Source: a virus. Taken from it: a DNA stretch of 31,331 nt. The notes below the pieces were generated by a model that was not told where the DNA came from, did not search any database, and was given only the letters and a program-made list of their open reading frames with translations. Position numbers and translations under genes: made by a program. Each line of letters starts with the position of its first letter. Position 1 is the stretch's first letter. The stretch lies in IMG/VR virus record IMGVR_UViG_3300025299_000098, positions 1 through 31,331 of that record. One strand, given 5' to 3'. Positions 1 to 8,043 of this stretch are shown here, in pieces.

Positions 1-1272
1 GGCAAGACGTGGGCGCTCCTCATGGAGCCGCTGCGCCACGTTGCCAATCCTCAGTTCGGCGCCGTGTTCTTTCGGCGCACGCTGGTGCAGGTCAGAAACG
101 AGGGTGGCCTTTGGGACGAGAGCGAGAAGCTCTATCCCAGCCTGAACGCAAGGCCGAAGGTGGCGCCGGATCTATCGTGGACGTTCCCGTCGGGGGCGTC
201 AGTCAGCTTCGCCCACCTCGAGCACGACAAGACGGTATCGAACTGGCAGGGTTCGCAGATCCCGCTGATCTGCTTCGACGAGCTCACGCACTTCAGTGCA
301 AAGCAGTTCTGGTACCTGTTGTCACGTAACCGATCGATGTGCGGCGTCCGGCCGTATGTCAGGGCAACCTGCAACCCGGATGCGGATAGTTGGGTTGCCG
401 AGTTCATTTCGTGGTGGATCGACCAGGATACCGGTCTCCCGATACCAGAGCGGGCCGGCAAGCTTCGTTGGTTCGTCCGCATCGGTGACGCGGTCATCTG
501 GGCCGATGATCCGGAAAAGCTCGCCGAATACAAGAACCCGGTCGACGGCACGCCGATCCCGCCGAAGTCGGTGACGTTCGTCCCGGCGAAGCTGACTGAC
601 AACGCCGCGCTGATGGCAGCCGATCCCGGCTACCTCGCCAACCTGATGGCCCTGCCGACTGTTGAGCGCGAGCGCCTCCTCGGCGGCAACTGGAAGATCA
701 GGCCGGCCGCCGGGCTGTTGTTCCAGCGTGGCTGGTGTGAGGTCGTCGATGTGATCCCGGCCGGCGTCGTCAAATGGATGCGCGGTTGGGACATGGCGGC
801 CACGCCGAAGGCAGAAGGCACCGACCCAGATGCCACCGCCGGCACCAAGATCGGCAAGTTGTCCGACGGCCGCTACATCGTGGCGCATCACTGCAACGAC
901 TTCTTGTCACCGTCAGGCGTCGAGCGGCTCATCAGAAACACGGCGGAAGCCGATGGCAAGGACGTGCACATATCGCTGCCGCAGGATCCGGGCCAGGCGG
1001 GCAAGTCGCAGGTCACCAACCTGACGAAGCTGCTTGCCGGCTTCACGGTACGGGCCACGCCCGAATCCGGTGACAAGGTGACACGGTTCAGCCCGTTCTC
1101 CGCTCAGGCGGAAGCAGGCAACGTCCTCGTCCTTCGGGCCCCTTGGAATGCAGCATGGTTTTCGTCGCTCGAAGGCTTTCCTGAGGCGACGCACGATGAC
1201 GACGCCGACAGCACGAGCCGGGCATTCAACGCGCTTCTCAGCGCAAGCACGTACACGCTGGCGAACGTTTAG
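1..1272 (+). CDS. terL: Phage terminase large subunit (5' partial)
   Basis: The ATPase/nuclease of the DNA packaging motor, which docks on the portal and cuts and pumps the genome into proheads. The reading frame is open from base 1, which already encodes Gly-Lys-Thr of the Walker A loop, so the N-terminus lies outside the window. Walker B is at 268-282 (L-I-C-F-D-E, with Asp at 277 and Glu at 280). The RuvC-like nuclease half begins around the R-G-W-D motif (Asp at 790) and includes a D-P-G-Q-A-G-K segment near 985-1005. The visible part is 423 residues. The stop is followed 8 nt later by the portal gene, as in a packaging operon. Family assignment is secure; packaging strategy cannot be told. 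Confidence 0.95.
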   Translation, partial: GKTWALLMEPLRHVANPQFGAVFFRRTLVQVRNEGGLWDESEKLYPSLNARPKVAPDLSWTFPSGASVSFAHLEHDKTVSNWQGSQIPLICFDELTHFSAKQFWYLLSRNRSMCGVRPYVRATCNPDADSWVAEFISWWIDQDTGLPIPERAGKLRWFVRIGDAVIWADDPEKLAEYKNPVDGTPIPPKSVTFVPAKLTDNAALMAADPGYLANLMALPTVERERLLGGNWKIRPAAGLLFQRGWCEVVDVIPAGVVKWMRGWDMAATPKAEGTDPDATAGTKIGKLSDGRYIVAHHCNDFLSPSGVERLIRNTAEADGKDVHISLPQDPGQAGKSQVTNLTKLLAGFTVRATPESGDKVTRFSPFSAQAEAGNVLVLRAPWNAAWFSSLEGFPEATHDDDADSTSRAFNALLSASTYTLANV

Positions 1273-1280
1273 GAGCGGAC

Positions 1281-3122
1281 ATGGGAAACATCATCGCTTT
1301 CGTCCGCGACAGCCTGACGAACATGGTTGCGAACATCGGCACCAGCCGGGACAAGGCGTCATCGACCTTCTACTCGATGCCGATGCTTTCGGACGAGGAG
1401 TTGCTCAACGCCTACCGTGGTGCGTGGCTACCGCGGAAGATCGTCGATATCCCGGCTTTCGACAGCGTGCGTGCCTGGCGTGACTGGCAGGCGAAGAAAG
1501 CTCAGATCGAAGCCATCGAGGCCGAAGAGAAGCGCCTCAACGTCAAGGGCAAGATCCTCGAAGCCAAGATCAAGGCTCGGCTCTGGGGTGGCGCCGCCGT
1601 CGTCATCGGTACCGGCGATCAGAACCTGACCGAGCCGCTCGATGTCGAGCGCGTTGGCAAAGGTGGCCTGAAGTACCTGACGGTTATCTCCCGTCGCAAT
1701 CTGACCGCCGGCGAGATCGAGCGCGACCCGGCCTCCGAATGGTACGGAAAGCCGAAGGTCTATCAAATCAAATCGACAGACGGCGTGCAGGTCGACATTC
1801 ACCCGTCGCGACTGGTCGTCTTCAATGGGGCCGCCCAGCCTGACGAGGAGATCGTCACCACGACCTATGCAGGCTGGGGCGATAGCGTGCTCCTGTCGGT
1901 CGTCGAGGCGATCAAGCAGGCCGACGGTACCGCGGCGAACATTGCCAGCCTCGTCTTCGAGGCCAAGGTCAACGTCATCCGTATCCCCGACTTCATGCAG
2001 AACGTCGGTGATCAGCGGTACCGCGAGAAGATCCTCGAACGCTACACGCTCGCTGCCACGGCCAAGGGTATCAACGGCGACCTCCTCCTCGACAAGGAAG
2101 AGGAGTTCGAACAGAAGACGGCGAGCTTCGCCACGCTTCCCGACGTGCTGATGTCGTTCATGCAGCTGGTATCCGGCGCCGCCGACATCCCGGCAACCCG
2201 TCTTCTCGGTCAATCGCCGGCCGGCATGAACGCCACCGGCGAAAGCGACCTGCGCAACTACTACGACCGTTTGCAGGCCATGCAGTCGGTCGAGATGACG
2301 CCGGCAATGGCCCGGCTCGATGAGTGCATTATCCGCAGCGCCCTCGGTTCGCGTGACCAGGATATCTATTACGAGTGGGCACCGCTCTGGGGCATGTCCG
2401 AGAAGGAAAAGGCCGACGTCTTCAAGACAAAGGCCGATGCAGCCCGGGCGCTCGCCGGCACATCGACATCTCCGCCGCTGCTGCCGATCGACGCCCTGTC
2501 GGATGCTCTGGTCAATACGTTCGTCGAGGACGGCGCGTTGCCCGGTCTCGATGCGGCGATTGAGGAGCATGGGGCGCTCAGCGAGCAGGAGCCAGACGAT
2601 GACGAGCAGCGCGCCGCCGTCGGCGAGGAGCCGAAGGAAAAGGCGAAGCCAGTTACCGCCGACGCCGCGCCACGCACGCTCTACGTCTCGCGCAAGGTGC
2701 TAAACGCCGACGAGATCATTGCCTGGGCCAAGGGGCAAGGCTTCAAGACCACGCTCCCGGCCGACGACTTGCACGTCACCATCACATTCAGCCGCACACC
2801 GGTTGATTGGATGAAGATGGGCAGCACTTGGGAAGACGAGGTGAAGATCCCGCGTGGCGGTGCGAGATTGATGGAGAAGTTCGGCGAGGCGCATGTCCTG
2901 CTATTCGTCTCCAACATGCTGTCGTGGCGCCACGACGAGATGGTCGACAGGGGAGCAAGCTGGGATCATCCCGAATACCAGCCGCACATCACCATCAGCT
3001 ACGATGAGGATGCCGCGGACCTTGCCAAGGTTCAGCCTTATCAGGGCGAGATCGCGCTGGGTCCGGAGATCTTCAGTGAGGTGTTCGAGGACTGGCGACA
3101 AGGGATCAAGCAAAGGCCGTGA
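1281..3122 (+). CDS. Portal protein (DUF1073/Acb1-N type) with C-terminal 2H phosphoesterase domain
   Basis: 613 aa. Residues 1 to about 440 resemble the DUF1073 portal family: the dodecameric ring at one capsid vertex through which DNA passes. Its place right after the terminase fits. A charged acidic linker (about 430-465) leads into a separate domain (about 466-613) with the two signature motifs of 2H phosphoesterases, H-V-T at 498-500 and H-I-T at 569-571. The best-known phage members with this N-terminal family and 2H fold are Acb1 anti-CBASS enzymes, which hydrolyse cyclic oligonucleotide second messengers. I see both histidines and both threonines, so the domain looks catalytically competent. 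Its substrate is inference. The ATG at 1281 follows GGAG at 1273-1276. Confidence 0.88.
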   Translation: MGNIIAFVRDSLTNMVANIGTSRDKASSTFYSMPMLSDEELLNAYRGAWLPRKIVDIPAFDSVRAWRDWQAKKAQIEAIEAEEKRLNVKGKILEAKIKARLWGGAAVVIGTGDQNLTEPLDVERVGKGGLKYLTVISRRNLTAGEIERDPASEWYGKPKVYQIKSTDGVQVDIHPSRLVVFNGAAQPDEEIVTTTYAGWGDSVLLSVVEAIKQADGTAANIASLVFEAKVNVIRIPDFMQNVGDQRYREKILERYTLAATAKGINGDLLLDKEEEFEQKTASFATLPDVLMSFMQLVSGAADIPATRLLGQSPAGMNATGESDLRNYYDRLQAMQSVEMTPAMARLDECIIRSALGSRDQDIYYEWAPLWGMSEKEKADVFKTKADAARALAGTSTSPPLLPIDALSDALVNTFVEDGALPGLDAAIEEHGALSEQEPDDDEQRAAVGEEPKEKAKPVTADAAPRTLYVSRKVLNADEIIAWAKGQGFKTTLPADDLHVTITFSRTPVDWMKMGSTWEDEVKIPRGGARLMEKFGEAHVLLFVSNMLSWRHDEMVDRGASWDHPEYQPHITISYDEDAADLAKVQPYQGEIALGPEIFSEVFEDWRQGIKQRP

Positions 3123-3140
3123 TGTGGAGCACATCACGGC
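3116..3140 (-). terminator. Hairpin terminator of the first moron pair
   Basis: A perfect 10-bp stem (3116-3125 with 3131-3140) and a 5-nt loop, spanning the portal stop codon. Read on the minus strand it lies 10 nt beyond the stop of the 3150 gene and is followed by CTTTG. The U-tract is short, so it may be a weak intrinsic terminator or a stabilising 3' hairpin. Confidence 0.55.
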
Positions 3141-3149
3141 GTGAACACC

Positions 3150-3347
3150 TCAATCGTTTTGCGTAGCCTTGTTCAGAGCCGCGCCGGCTTCGGCTACGGA
3201 CTCAGAAACTTGAACTTCCATACTGCTGCCCCCAACGTTGAGAAGCACCTCGGTTCGACCGAACCGCTCCATTACTGCTGATACGTAGCGAGGGTTGATG
3301 TAAACTTCTCGGCGGCCGTTTGATGTGTCGTGAAGCTTGGCGAGCAT
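3150..3347 (-). CDS. Small conserved-looking moron protein, 65 aa, unknown function
   Basis: A 65-aa protein encoded against the late operon. The N-terminal half reads like a small beta-fold (strand-forming I-N-P-R-Y-V-S-A-V, then V-L-L-N-V-G-G), vaguely like FlbD-type small proteins, and the C-terminus is a predicted helix. I do not recognise a function. GGAG lies 7 nt before the ATG on the minus strand. It sits 41 nt downstream of the 82-aa gene that starts at 3637, so the two probably share one transcript that ends at the 3116-3140 hairpin. Placement between portal and protease marks it as a moron, expressed independently of the late genes. Confidence 0.7.
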   Translation of the reverse strand: MLAKLHDTSNGRREVYINPRYVSAVMERFGRTEVLLNVGGSSMEVQVSESVAEAGAALNKATQND

Positions 3348-3388
3348 TCGTGTTCTCCGTGAATTTTCGGCGGGATTGATGCGACTAC

Positions 3389-3637
3389 TTAAAAGTACTT
3401 CTGAATACGTGGCATGTCGGGATCAGTCGCTTTAATCGCCACGGCAAATCGCTTTGCTTCAGCAGAGAAACCTGCCTCCTCTGCTGCCTTCAACCCTTCG
3501 AGGTTAGCGATGACAAGTACATCATCGTCTCCGCTAGCGTTGGCCAAAGCTTCGTCAATCAAATTGATCGCGGCTTGAAATTCTCCTTTGCCACGCAGGG
3601 CAGCAGACTGGCGGATGGCATTTTCGAGTGCTGACAT
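3389..3637 (-). CDS. Small helical (TPR-like) moron protein, 82 aa
   Basis: The start was set at 3637 because AGGAGACCCCAA precedes this ATG; a longer open frame runs upstream to 3682 without a ribosome binding site. The 82-aa product is almost wholly helical, with a pattern like one or two tetratricopeptide repeats (residues about 5-35: A-L-R-G-K-G-E-F-Q-A-A-I-N-L-I-D-E-A-L). TPR-like units usually mediate protein contacts, and the partner is unknown. It is first in a two-gene minus-strand unit with the 3150-3347 gene and lies head-to-head with the protease gene. That the gene is real is fairly secure; the TPR reading is tentative. Confidence 0.68.
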   Translation of the reverse strand: MSALENAIRQSAALRGKGEFQAAINLIDEALANASGDDDVLVIANLEGLKAAEEAGFSAEAKRFAVAIKATDPDMPRIQKYF

Positions 3638-3660
3638 TTGGGGTCTCCTTTTCCGGAGGC

Positions 3661-3690
3661 CATATACACGGCGCGGAGACAATAATGCAA
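3661..3690 (-). promoter_or_regulatory. Candidate sigma70-type promoter for the 3637-3150 moron unit
   Basis: On the minus strand TTGCAT (3690-3685) is followed after 18 nt by TATATG (3666-3661), 23 nt upstream of the moron ATG at 3637. The -35 element overlaps the start codon of the prohead protease gene. This is a sequence match only. Confidence 0.35.
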
Positions 3691-4833
3691 TTCATAGATG
3701 CAGCACCGATCGCGGGAACGCGACGGACCGCCGACGGCTACCTTGTTGCGGACGTCAAGACCGCGCGCACTGGTATCCAGCTTTATGCCGGCCGCGAGGT
3801 CGGGAAGCCGGAAATGCAGTCCGTGAAGGTCTACCGCTCCGCCGATCAGGTTTTCGACAAGGCCAGCCTCGGCAGCTACGCCCACAAGCCGGTGACCAAC
3901 GATCACCCGACCGAGGCAGTCACCGCCGACACTTGGAAGGCCGTTTCGGTCGGCCAGATCGGCGACGAGGTGGCGCGCGACGGTGAATTCGTCCGCATCC
4001 CGCTCGTTGTCATGGACGCCGCGGCGATCAAGGCGATCGACGAGGGCAAGCGCGAGCTTTCCGCCGGCTACACCTGCGATCTCGCATGGGAGCCGGGCAC
4101 GACGCCCGAGGGCGAGAAGTACGACGCAATCCAGAAAGATATCCGGATCAACCACGTCGCCATCGTCGAGCGTGGGCGCGCCGGGTCGCAAGCTCGCATC
4201 GGCGACGGTGCGGGACAGTGGGGCGCTGCCCCGTTCACCAGTGATCAGAAACCGAAAGAGGAAAAGATCATGACCCTGAAGACGGTTACCGTCGATGGCA
4301 TCCCGGTTGAAGTAACCGATCAGGGTGCCACGGTTATCGGCACGCTGCAGCAGCGCCTTGCCGACGCCATTTCCAAGCTTACCGCCACTGAAACGGCACA
4401 TCAGACGGCTTTGGCCGCCAAGGATGCCGAACTGGCGAAGAAGGATGCTGAGCTCGACGCCACGAAGGCCAAAGTGCTTTCCGACGCCGACCTCGACAAG
4501 CGCGTGCAGGCTCGCGCCGATCTCGTCGCCAAGGCCAAGGTCCTGGCGAAGGACGTCAAGACCGAAGGCCTGTCCGATGCTGCCATCCGCAAGGCCGTCG
4601 TCGTTGCCAAGATCGGCGATGCCGCCGTCGCCGACAAGTCGGACGCCTACATCGATGCCCGCTTCGACATGCTCGTCGAGGACGCTGGCAAGAGCGCCGG
4701 CGGCGTCGATCCGTTCCGCGTGGCTGTTCAGCAGGGTCTCTCGCAGACCACTGACGCCAACGCATCCGCAACCGCCCACAAGGCCATGGTCTCCGATCTT
4801 GAATCGGCCTGGCAGACGAAGGGAGCCAAGTGA
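3685..4833 (+). CDS. Prohead protease (DUF2213-like) fused to capsid scaffold
   Basis: 382 aa, starting at the ATG at 3685 with GGAGAC just upstream. An in-frame extension to 3628 has no ribosome binding site and runs into the divergent moron. Residues 1 to about 175 match the DUF2213 type of phage capsid maturation protein (H-K-P-V-T-N-D-H-P segment near residues 68-76, S-A-G-Y near 129-132, H-V-A-I-V-E-R-G near 156-163). Residues about 195-382 are charged, helical and coiled-coil-like, as expected for a scaffold that is later cleaved. Gene order (portal, protease-scaffold, cement, capsid) supports the role. Catalytic residues cannot be named with certainty. Confidence 0.82.
   Translation: MQFIDAAPIAGTRRTADGYLVADVKTARTGIQLYAGREVGKPEMQSVKVYRSADQVFDKASLGSYAHKPVTNDHPTEAVTADTWKAVSVGQIGDEVARDGEFVRIPLVVMDAAAIKAIDEGKRELSAGYTCDLAWEPGTTPEGEKYDAIQKDIRINHVAIVERGRAGSQARIGDGAGQWGAAPFTSDQKPKEEKIMTLKTVTVDGIPVEVTDQGATVIGTLQQRLADAISKLTATETAHQTALAAKDAELAKKDAELDATKAKVLSDADLDKRVQARADLVAKAKVLAKDVKTEGLSDAAIRKAVVVAKIGDAAVADKSDAYIDARFDMLVEDAGKSAGGVDPFRVAVQQGLSQTTDANASATAHKAMVSDLESAWQTKGAK
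4270..4833 (+). CDS. Probable separately translated scaffold protein (internal in-frame start)
   Basis: Inside the protease gene the ATG at 4270 is preceded by AAGAGGA (4256-4262) with a 7-nt gap, a good ribosome binding site. It falls exactly at the junction between the protease domain and the coiled-coil half. The product would be 187 aa, starting M-T-L-K-T-V and sharing the C-terminus of the full-length protein. This is the arrangement of lambda C/Nu3, where the nested gene supplies free scaffold. The site is seen in the sequence; its use is inferred. Confidence 0.5.
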   Translation: MTLKTVTVDGIPVEVTDQGATVIGTLQQRLADAISKLTATETAHQTALAAKDAELAKKDAELDATKAKVLSDADLDKRVQARADLVAKAKVLAKDVKTEGLSDAAIRKAVVVAKIGDAAVADKSDAYIDARFDMLVEDAGKSAGGVDPFRVAVQQGLSQTTDANASATAHKAMVSDLESAWQTKGAK

Positions 4834-5270
4834 TGCCGGCAGTTCAGACTACTTACAGCGCCACCCACGCCCGCTGGGTCGAGGGTATGGTTCTCAACAT
4901 GGAGCCGAGCGACATCGTCACCCGCCTTGCGGAAGACGCTGAGGGTATCGGTTTCGGCAAGGTCGGCGTTCAGGGCACCGCCGACAATCAGGTCGTGGAT
5001 TCCGAGGCCACGGTCAAGTTCGTCGGCATCGCTGTCCTCGACCCCACGCAGCCGACGGGCAAGTACGAGCAGTACTCCAACGTCGCGCTGATGAAGAAAG
5101 GCGTGATCGTGGTCCAGGCCTCGGTCGCCGTCGCCGTTGGCGATCCGGTCTACTACGTCCCGGCAACGGGCGTCCTGACCAACGTCTCGACCAGCAACAC
5201 CCAGATCGTTGGCGCGCAGTGGGATACCAGCACCTCGGGTGCCGGCCTCGCCGCTCTCCGCCTCGGCTAA
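4833..5270 (+). CDS. Capsid decoration / structural cement protein
   Basis: 145 aa. The ATG at 4833 overlaps the stop of the protease-scaffold gene (TGATG), implying translational coupling; a GTG one codon earlier is possible. The sequence is beta-rich and hydrophobic with small residues (V-A-V-A-V-G-D-P-V-Y-Y-V near residues 96-108), like the capsid-stabilising cement proteins found directly before DUF2184-type capsid genes. It probably binds the outer shell after expansion. The call relies on position, size and composition rather than a diagnostic motif. Confidence 0.68.
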   Translation: MPAVQTTYSATHARWVEGMVLNMEPSDIVTRLAEDAEGIGFGKVGVQGTADNQVVDSEATVKFVGIAVLDPTQPTGKYEQYSNVALMKKGVIVVQASVAVAVGDPVYYVPATGVLTNVSTSNTQIVGAQWDTSTSGAGLAALRLG

Positions 5271-5285
5271 CAGGAGCGTTCCAAC

Positions 5286-6239
5286 ATGAACATGCTTATC
5301 ACCCAGGACGCTCAGCAGGTCGCGATGAGCTTCCTTATCCGTCAGGCCTCGTTGATCGAGCCGACGGTCTACGCGATGAAGTACCAGGAGATCCAGTATT
5401 CCCAGCTGATCCCCGTCGACACCTCGGCGCCGGAATGGATTCAGTCGGTCACGTACTTCTCCATGGACTCGGTCGGCCAGGCTCAGTGGTTCAGCGGCCT
5501 CGCGCACGATGTGCCGAAGGTCGAACTGACCCGCGAGAAGTTCGAAACGACCGTCAGCATGGCGGCGATCGGCTACGGGTATACGCTCGAGGAACTGGGC
5601 ACCGCCCAGCTGCTCGGCATGAGCCTGACCTCGGACAAGGCGAGCTCGGCCCGTCGCATCGCTGAAGAGAAGATCGACAGCGTCGCCTTCGTCGGTGATA
5701 CCGGCAAGGGCTACACCGGTCTGGTCAACTCCTCGACGCCGACGGCCACCACGGCTCCGGCCGACGGTACCGGCTCGGCGACGACCTTCGCCAGCAAGAC
5801 GCCGGACCAGATCCTTCGCGATATCAACGGCCAGCTCACCGGCATCTTTACCGGCACGCTCGGCGCGGAGATCGCGGACACGCTGCTCCTGCCGTACTCG
5901 GTCCTGTTGGACCTTTCGACCCGTCGTATCGATGCCGTCAACCAGACGACCATCCTCGAATGGATCGAGAAGAACAACATCTACACCCGGACTACCGGCC
6001 AGCCGCTCACCATCCGCGGTGTGTTCGGTTACCTCGATACCGCCGGCGCAGGCGGTACCAAGCGCATGGTTGCCTACCGTCGCTCGCCGGAAGTGCTGAA
6101 GATGCACATTCCGATGCCGTTCCGGTTCCTGCCGGCATGGCAGACCGGTCCGATGAAGTTCGATGTCCCCGGCATCTTCCGCGTCGGCGGCGTCGATATT
6201 CGTCGGCCGAAGGCCGTTCGCTACCTCGACGGCATTTAA
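5286..6239 (+). CDS. Major capsid protein (DUF2184 family, HK97-like fold)
   Basis: 317 aa, the main shell subunit. The sequence is typical of the DUF2184 capsid family: a helical N-terminus, the segment F-E-T-T-V-S-M-A-A-I-G-Y-G-Y-T about one third in, a Gly/Thr/Ala-rich loop around 145-165, and a C-terminal P-F-R-F-L-P-A-W-Q-T-G with a final beta region. It is flanked by cement and connector genes and preceded by AGGAGCG before the ATG at 5286. There is no separate N-terminal delta domain, in line with a scaffold carried on the protease gene. Confidence 0.9.
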   Translation: MNMLITQDAQQVAMSFLIRQASLIEPTVYAMKYQEIQYSQLIPVDTSAPEWIQSVTYFSMDSVGQAQWFSGLAHDVPKVELTREKFETTVSMAAIGYGYTLEELGTAQLLGMSLTSDKASSARRIAEEKIDSVAFVGDTGKGYTGLVNSSTPTATTAPADGTGSATTFASKTPDQILRDINGQLTGIFTGTLGAEIADTLLLPYSVLLDLSTRRIDAVNQTTILEWIEKNNIYTRTTGQPLTIRGVFGYLDTAGAGGTKRMVAYRRSPEVLKMHIPMPFRFLPAWQTGPMKFDVPGIFRVGGVDIRRPKAVRYLDGI

Positions 6240-6250
6240 GGGAGGCGGCA

Positions 6251-6715
6251 ATGAAGGTCACCAACACCCAAAAGGGCCCCCGCGGCGTCAACGCGGTGAA
6301 CGGCCCGGTTCTCATTGAGCCGGGCGAGACGGTCGAGGTCGAAATCTTCGACCGCGAGAAGGCTCATATCGAGGCTTCGAACTGGTTCGAGATCGACGGC
6401 GAATACACCGAAAACCCGGTCGTTGTCGTCGCAGGGGCTCCGGTCCTCAAGGAAGCAGCCGATAACACCGGCTCCGAACTTGAGCGCCTTCAGGCTCTGC
6501 TTGCCGACCGCGACGCCGAACTGGCGAAGCTCAAGGCACAGCAGGAAGAGCCGCCGAAGACTGCCGCCGAGGTCCTGGAAATGGCTAAGGATCCGGCCGT
6601 CCAGTTTATGTCCTTCAAGGCAGCAGCTGCGAAGCTGCTCGGCGACAAGACGCCGGCCAAGAAGGACGAGATCATCGCGGCACTCGAAGACCTGGCAACC
6701 AAGCCCGGCGCATAA
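6251..6715 (+). CDS. Small virion-region protein, 154 aa, unknown role
   Basis: The start at 6251 follows GGGAGG with proper spacing; the frame is open far upstream, but only because it shadows the capsid gene. The N-terminal half (1-65) looks like a compact beta domain (V-N-G-P-V-L-I-E-P-G-E-T-V-E-V). A heptad-rich coiled coil (about 78-102) follows, then a short helical C-terminus resembling SAP/HeH-type small domains (about 115-150). It lies between capsid and connector genes, 11 nt after the capsid stop, so a head accessory role is likely. I do not recognise a named family. Confidence 0.72.
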   Translation: MKVTNTQKGPRGVNAVNGPVLIEPGETVEVEIFDREKAHIEASNWFEIDGEYTENPVVVVAGAPVLKEAADNTGSELERLQALLADRDAELAKLKAQQEEPPKTAAEVLEMAKDPAVQFMSFKAAAAKLLGDKTPAKKDEIIAALEDLATKPGA

Positions 6716-6744
6716 GCGCCGGGTTCTACCCACCGGAGAATGAC

Positions 6745-7239
6745 ATGGCTGGATACGGCGATAACGACGGCTTCACGGCTTACGCTACGGCGGCCGGCTA
6801 TGTCTTCCCCGATGGTACGACCGATGCCCAGAAGACCGCGGCGCGCCAGCGCGGTTCTCTGGTGATCGATCGGTACGAGCCTCGGTTCAATGGCCGCCGC
6901 TCCGGCGGCTATGCCCAGGAGCGGGCATGGCCGCGCACCGGTGCGTCGACCTATTACGGGGAGGCGATCCCATCCGGCGAGGTGCCTGTCCCAATCATCA
7001 ACGCTTCCTATGAGGCCGCGTTCCTCGAAACGACGAACCCCGGCAGCCTATCGCCCGTCGTCACCGGCACCTCGACGGTCAAGCGTGAGAAGGTCGGGCA
7101 GCTTGAAGTCGAATACGCGACGTCGTCGTCGACCGATATCGACGATGTGGTCGCGCTTGCAACTCCGGTCGTCACCACGATCGAGGGGCTGCTGTGGCCG
7201 TTCTTGACGCCAGTCTGGCCCGGGGCGCTGGTAGTCTGA
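6745..7239 (+). CDS. Head-tail connector / neck protein (DnaT-like ssDNA-binding annotation family)
   Basis: 164 aa. The opening residues (G-F-T-A-Y-A-T-A-A-G-Y) and the R-A-W-P-R-T-G segment near 60-66 match the family often labelled 'putative DnaT-like ssDNA binding protein', which in phages occupies the gp6-type adaptor slot after the capsid gene. It would form the first ring below the portal. GGAGA precedes the ATG at 6745. Its stop overlaps the next start as TGATG. The DnaT label should not be read as a replication role. Confidence 0.75.
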   Translation: MAGYGDNDGFTAYATAAGYVFPDGTTDAQKTAARQRGSLVIDRYEPRFNGRRSGGYAQERAWPRTGASTYYGEAIPSGEVPVPIINASYEAAFLETTNPGSLSPVVTGTSTVKREKVGQLEVEYATSSSTDIDDVVALATPVVTTIEGLLWPFLTPVWPGALVV

Positions 7240-7598
7240 TGGTCAACCCGCTCTACGCGCGCCTACAGGCAACGGCGCAGCGCCTCATCGCCAAGTACGG
7301 CCAGACCGGCGTCGTCACCCGCGTGATCCCGCCCGATCCCGTCCTAGGCGGCGAGCCGGTGCCCACGCCATACCCGGCAACGCTCGTCCCGATGGCCTAC
7401 GAGGCCCGCTACATCGACGGCACCACGATCAAGACCGGCGACATGCAGATCTACATCTCGTCGGTCGGCCTGGCGGTCGAGCCGACCGTCGGCGACGTCG
7501 TCACTGCCAACGGTACCGACTACGCCATCGTGAATGGCGACCCGAACAAATACGACGGGGTGACCAACGTCGTGTTCATCGTGCAGGGGAGACGTTAA
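7239..7598 (+). CDS. Head closure / head-tail joining protein
   Basis: 119 aa. The start was placed at 7239, which overlaps the previous stop (TGATG); the longer open frame from 7194 lies inside the upstream gene. The protein is a small beta-barrel type sequence (V-V-T-R-V-I, then D-M-Q-I-Y-I-S-S-V, then T-D-Y-A-I-V-N), typical of head-completion proteins that close the neck after DNA filling. Position directly after the connector supports this. Its stop overlaps by 4 bp the stop of a convergent moron gene. Confidence 0.7.
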   Translation: MVNPLYARLQATAQRLIAKYGQTGVVTRVIPPDPVLGGEPVPTPYPATLVPMAYEARYIDGTTIKTGDMQIYISSVGLAVEPTVGDVVTANGTDYAIVNGDPNKYDGVTNVVFIVQGRR

Positions 7599-7954
7599 GG
7601 GTCTATCTGGGGCTTCACCGCTGTGAAGACCTTGAAGTATCTCTGTATGGTTTCGAGGTACGGTGAGTGAGTGGTCGCCGCCATCTTCTTGGTGATTTCT
7701 ACGACGCTGACACTTTCTCGGAATGAACTGTTATCCTTGCGACGCGAAGCCTCCGAATGAAGAAATTCGATCGGCGCAAAGGATTTCAGCAGATATTCGT
7801 TGTGATGCCCCGTCAGATCCGGCCATTTGCCAAGCAGTTGATTTTGGTTGTCGAAGAACTGCTGGTAGTCCCTGTTCGACCCACCTCCGTCCAATCGCAC
7901 TAAGTAGATTTTTGCTCGCCTCGTGCTTTTTTGGTTTACCGATTTCTTCGCCAT
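7595..7954 (-). CDS. Moron protein, 119 aa, unknown function
   Basis: A minus-strand gene inserted between head-closure and minor head genes. The ATG at 7954 is preferred because GGAGG stands 9 nt upstream; an alternative GTG at 7963 overlaps that site. The product is basic at the N-terminus (K-K-S-V-N-Q-K-S-T-R-R) and has no evident signal or membrane segment. No family is recognised. The last 4 bp overlap the head-closure gene tail to tail, showing close packing of the insertion. Codon use seems less G+C-extreme than the neighbouring structural genes, consistent with separate acquisition. Confidence 0.7.
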   Translation of the reverse strand: MAKKSVNQKSTRRAKIYLVRLDGGGSNRDYQQFFDNQNQLLGKWPDLTGHHNEYLLKSFAPIEFLHSEASRRKDNSSFRESVSVVEITKKMAATTHSPYLETIQRYFKVFTAVKPQIDP

Positions 7955-8043
7955 TCTCAGCACCTCCGTGTGGGGGGCTCTTCGTAGCGACCTGGCTTTA
8001 ATGCCCGGTTACTCAAACCAGTTGCGAGCGATCAGGGGGATGA

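Noticed and set aside
1428-6251. Long minus-strand open frames (1428-2570, 3559-4779, 4728-6251)
   Set aside because: They lie fully opposite well-supported phage genes, have repetitive Arg/Asp/Leu/Gly composition typical of antisense of G+C-rich codons, and lack ribosome binding sites.
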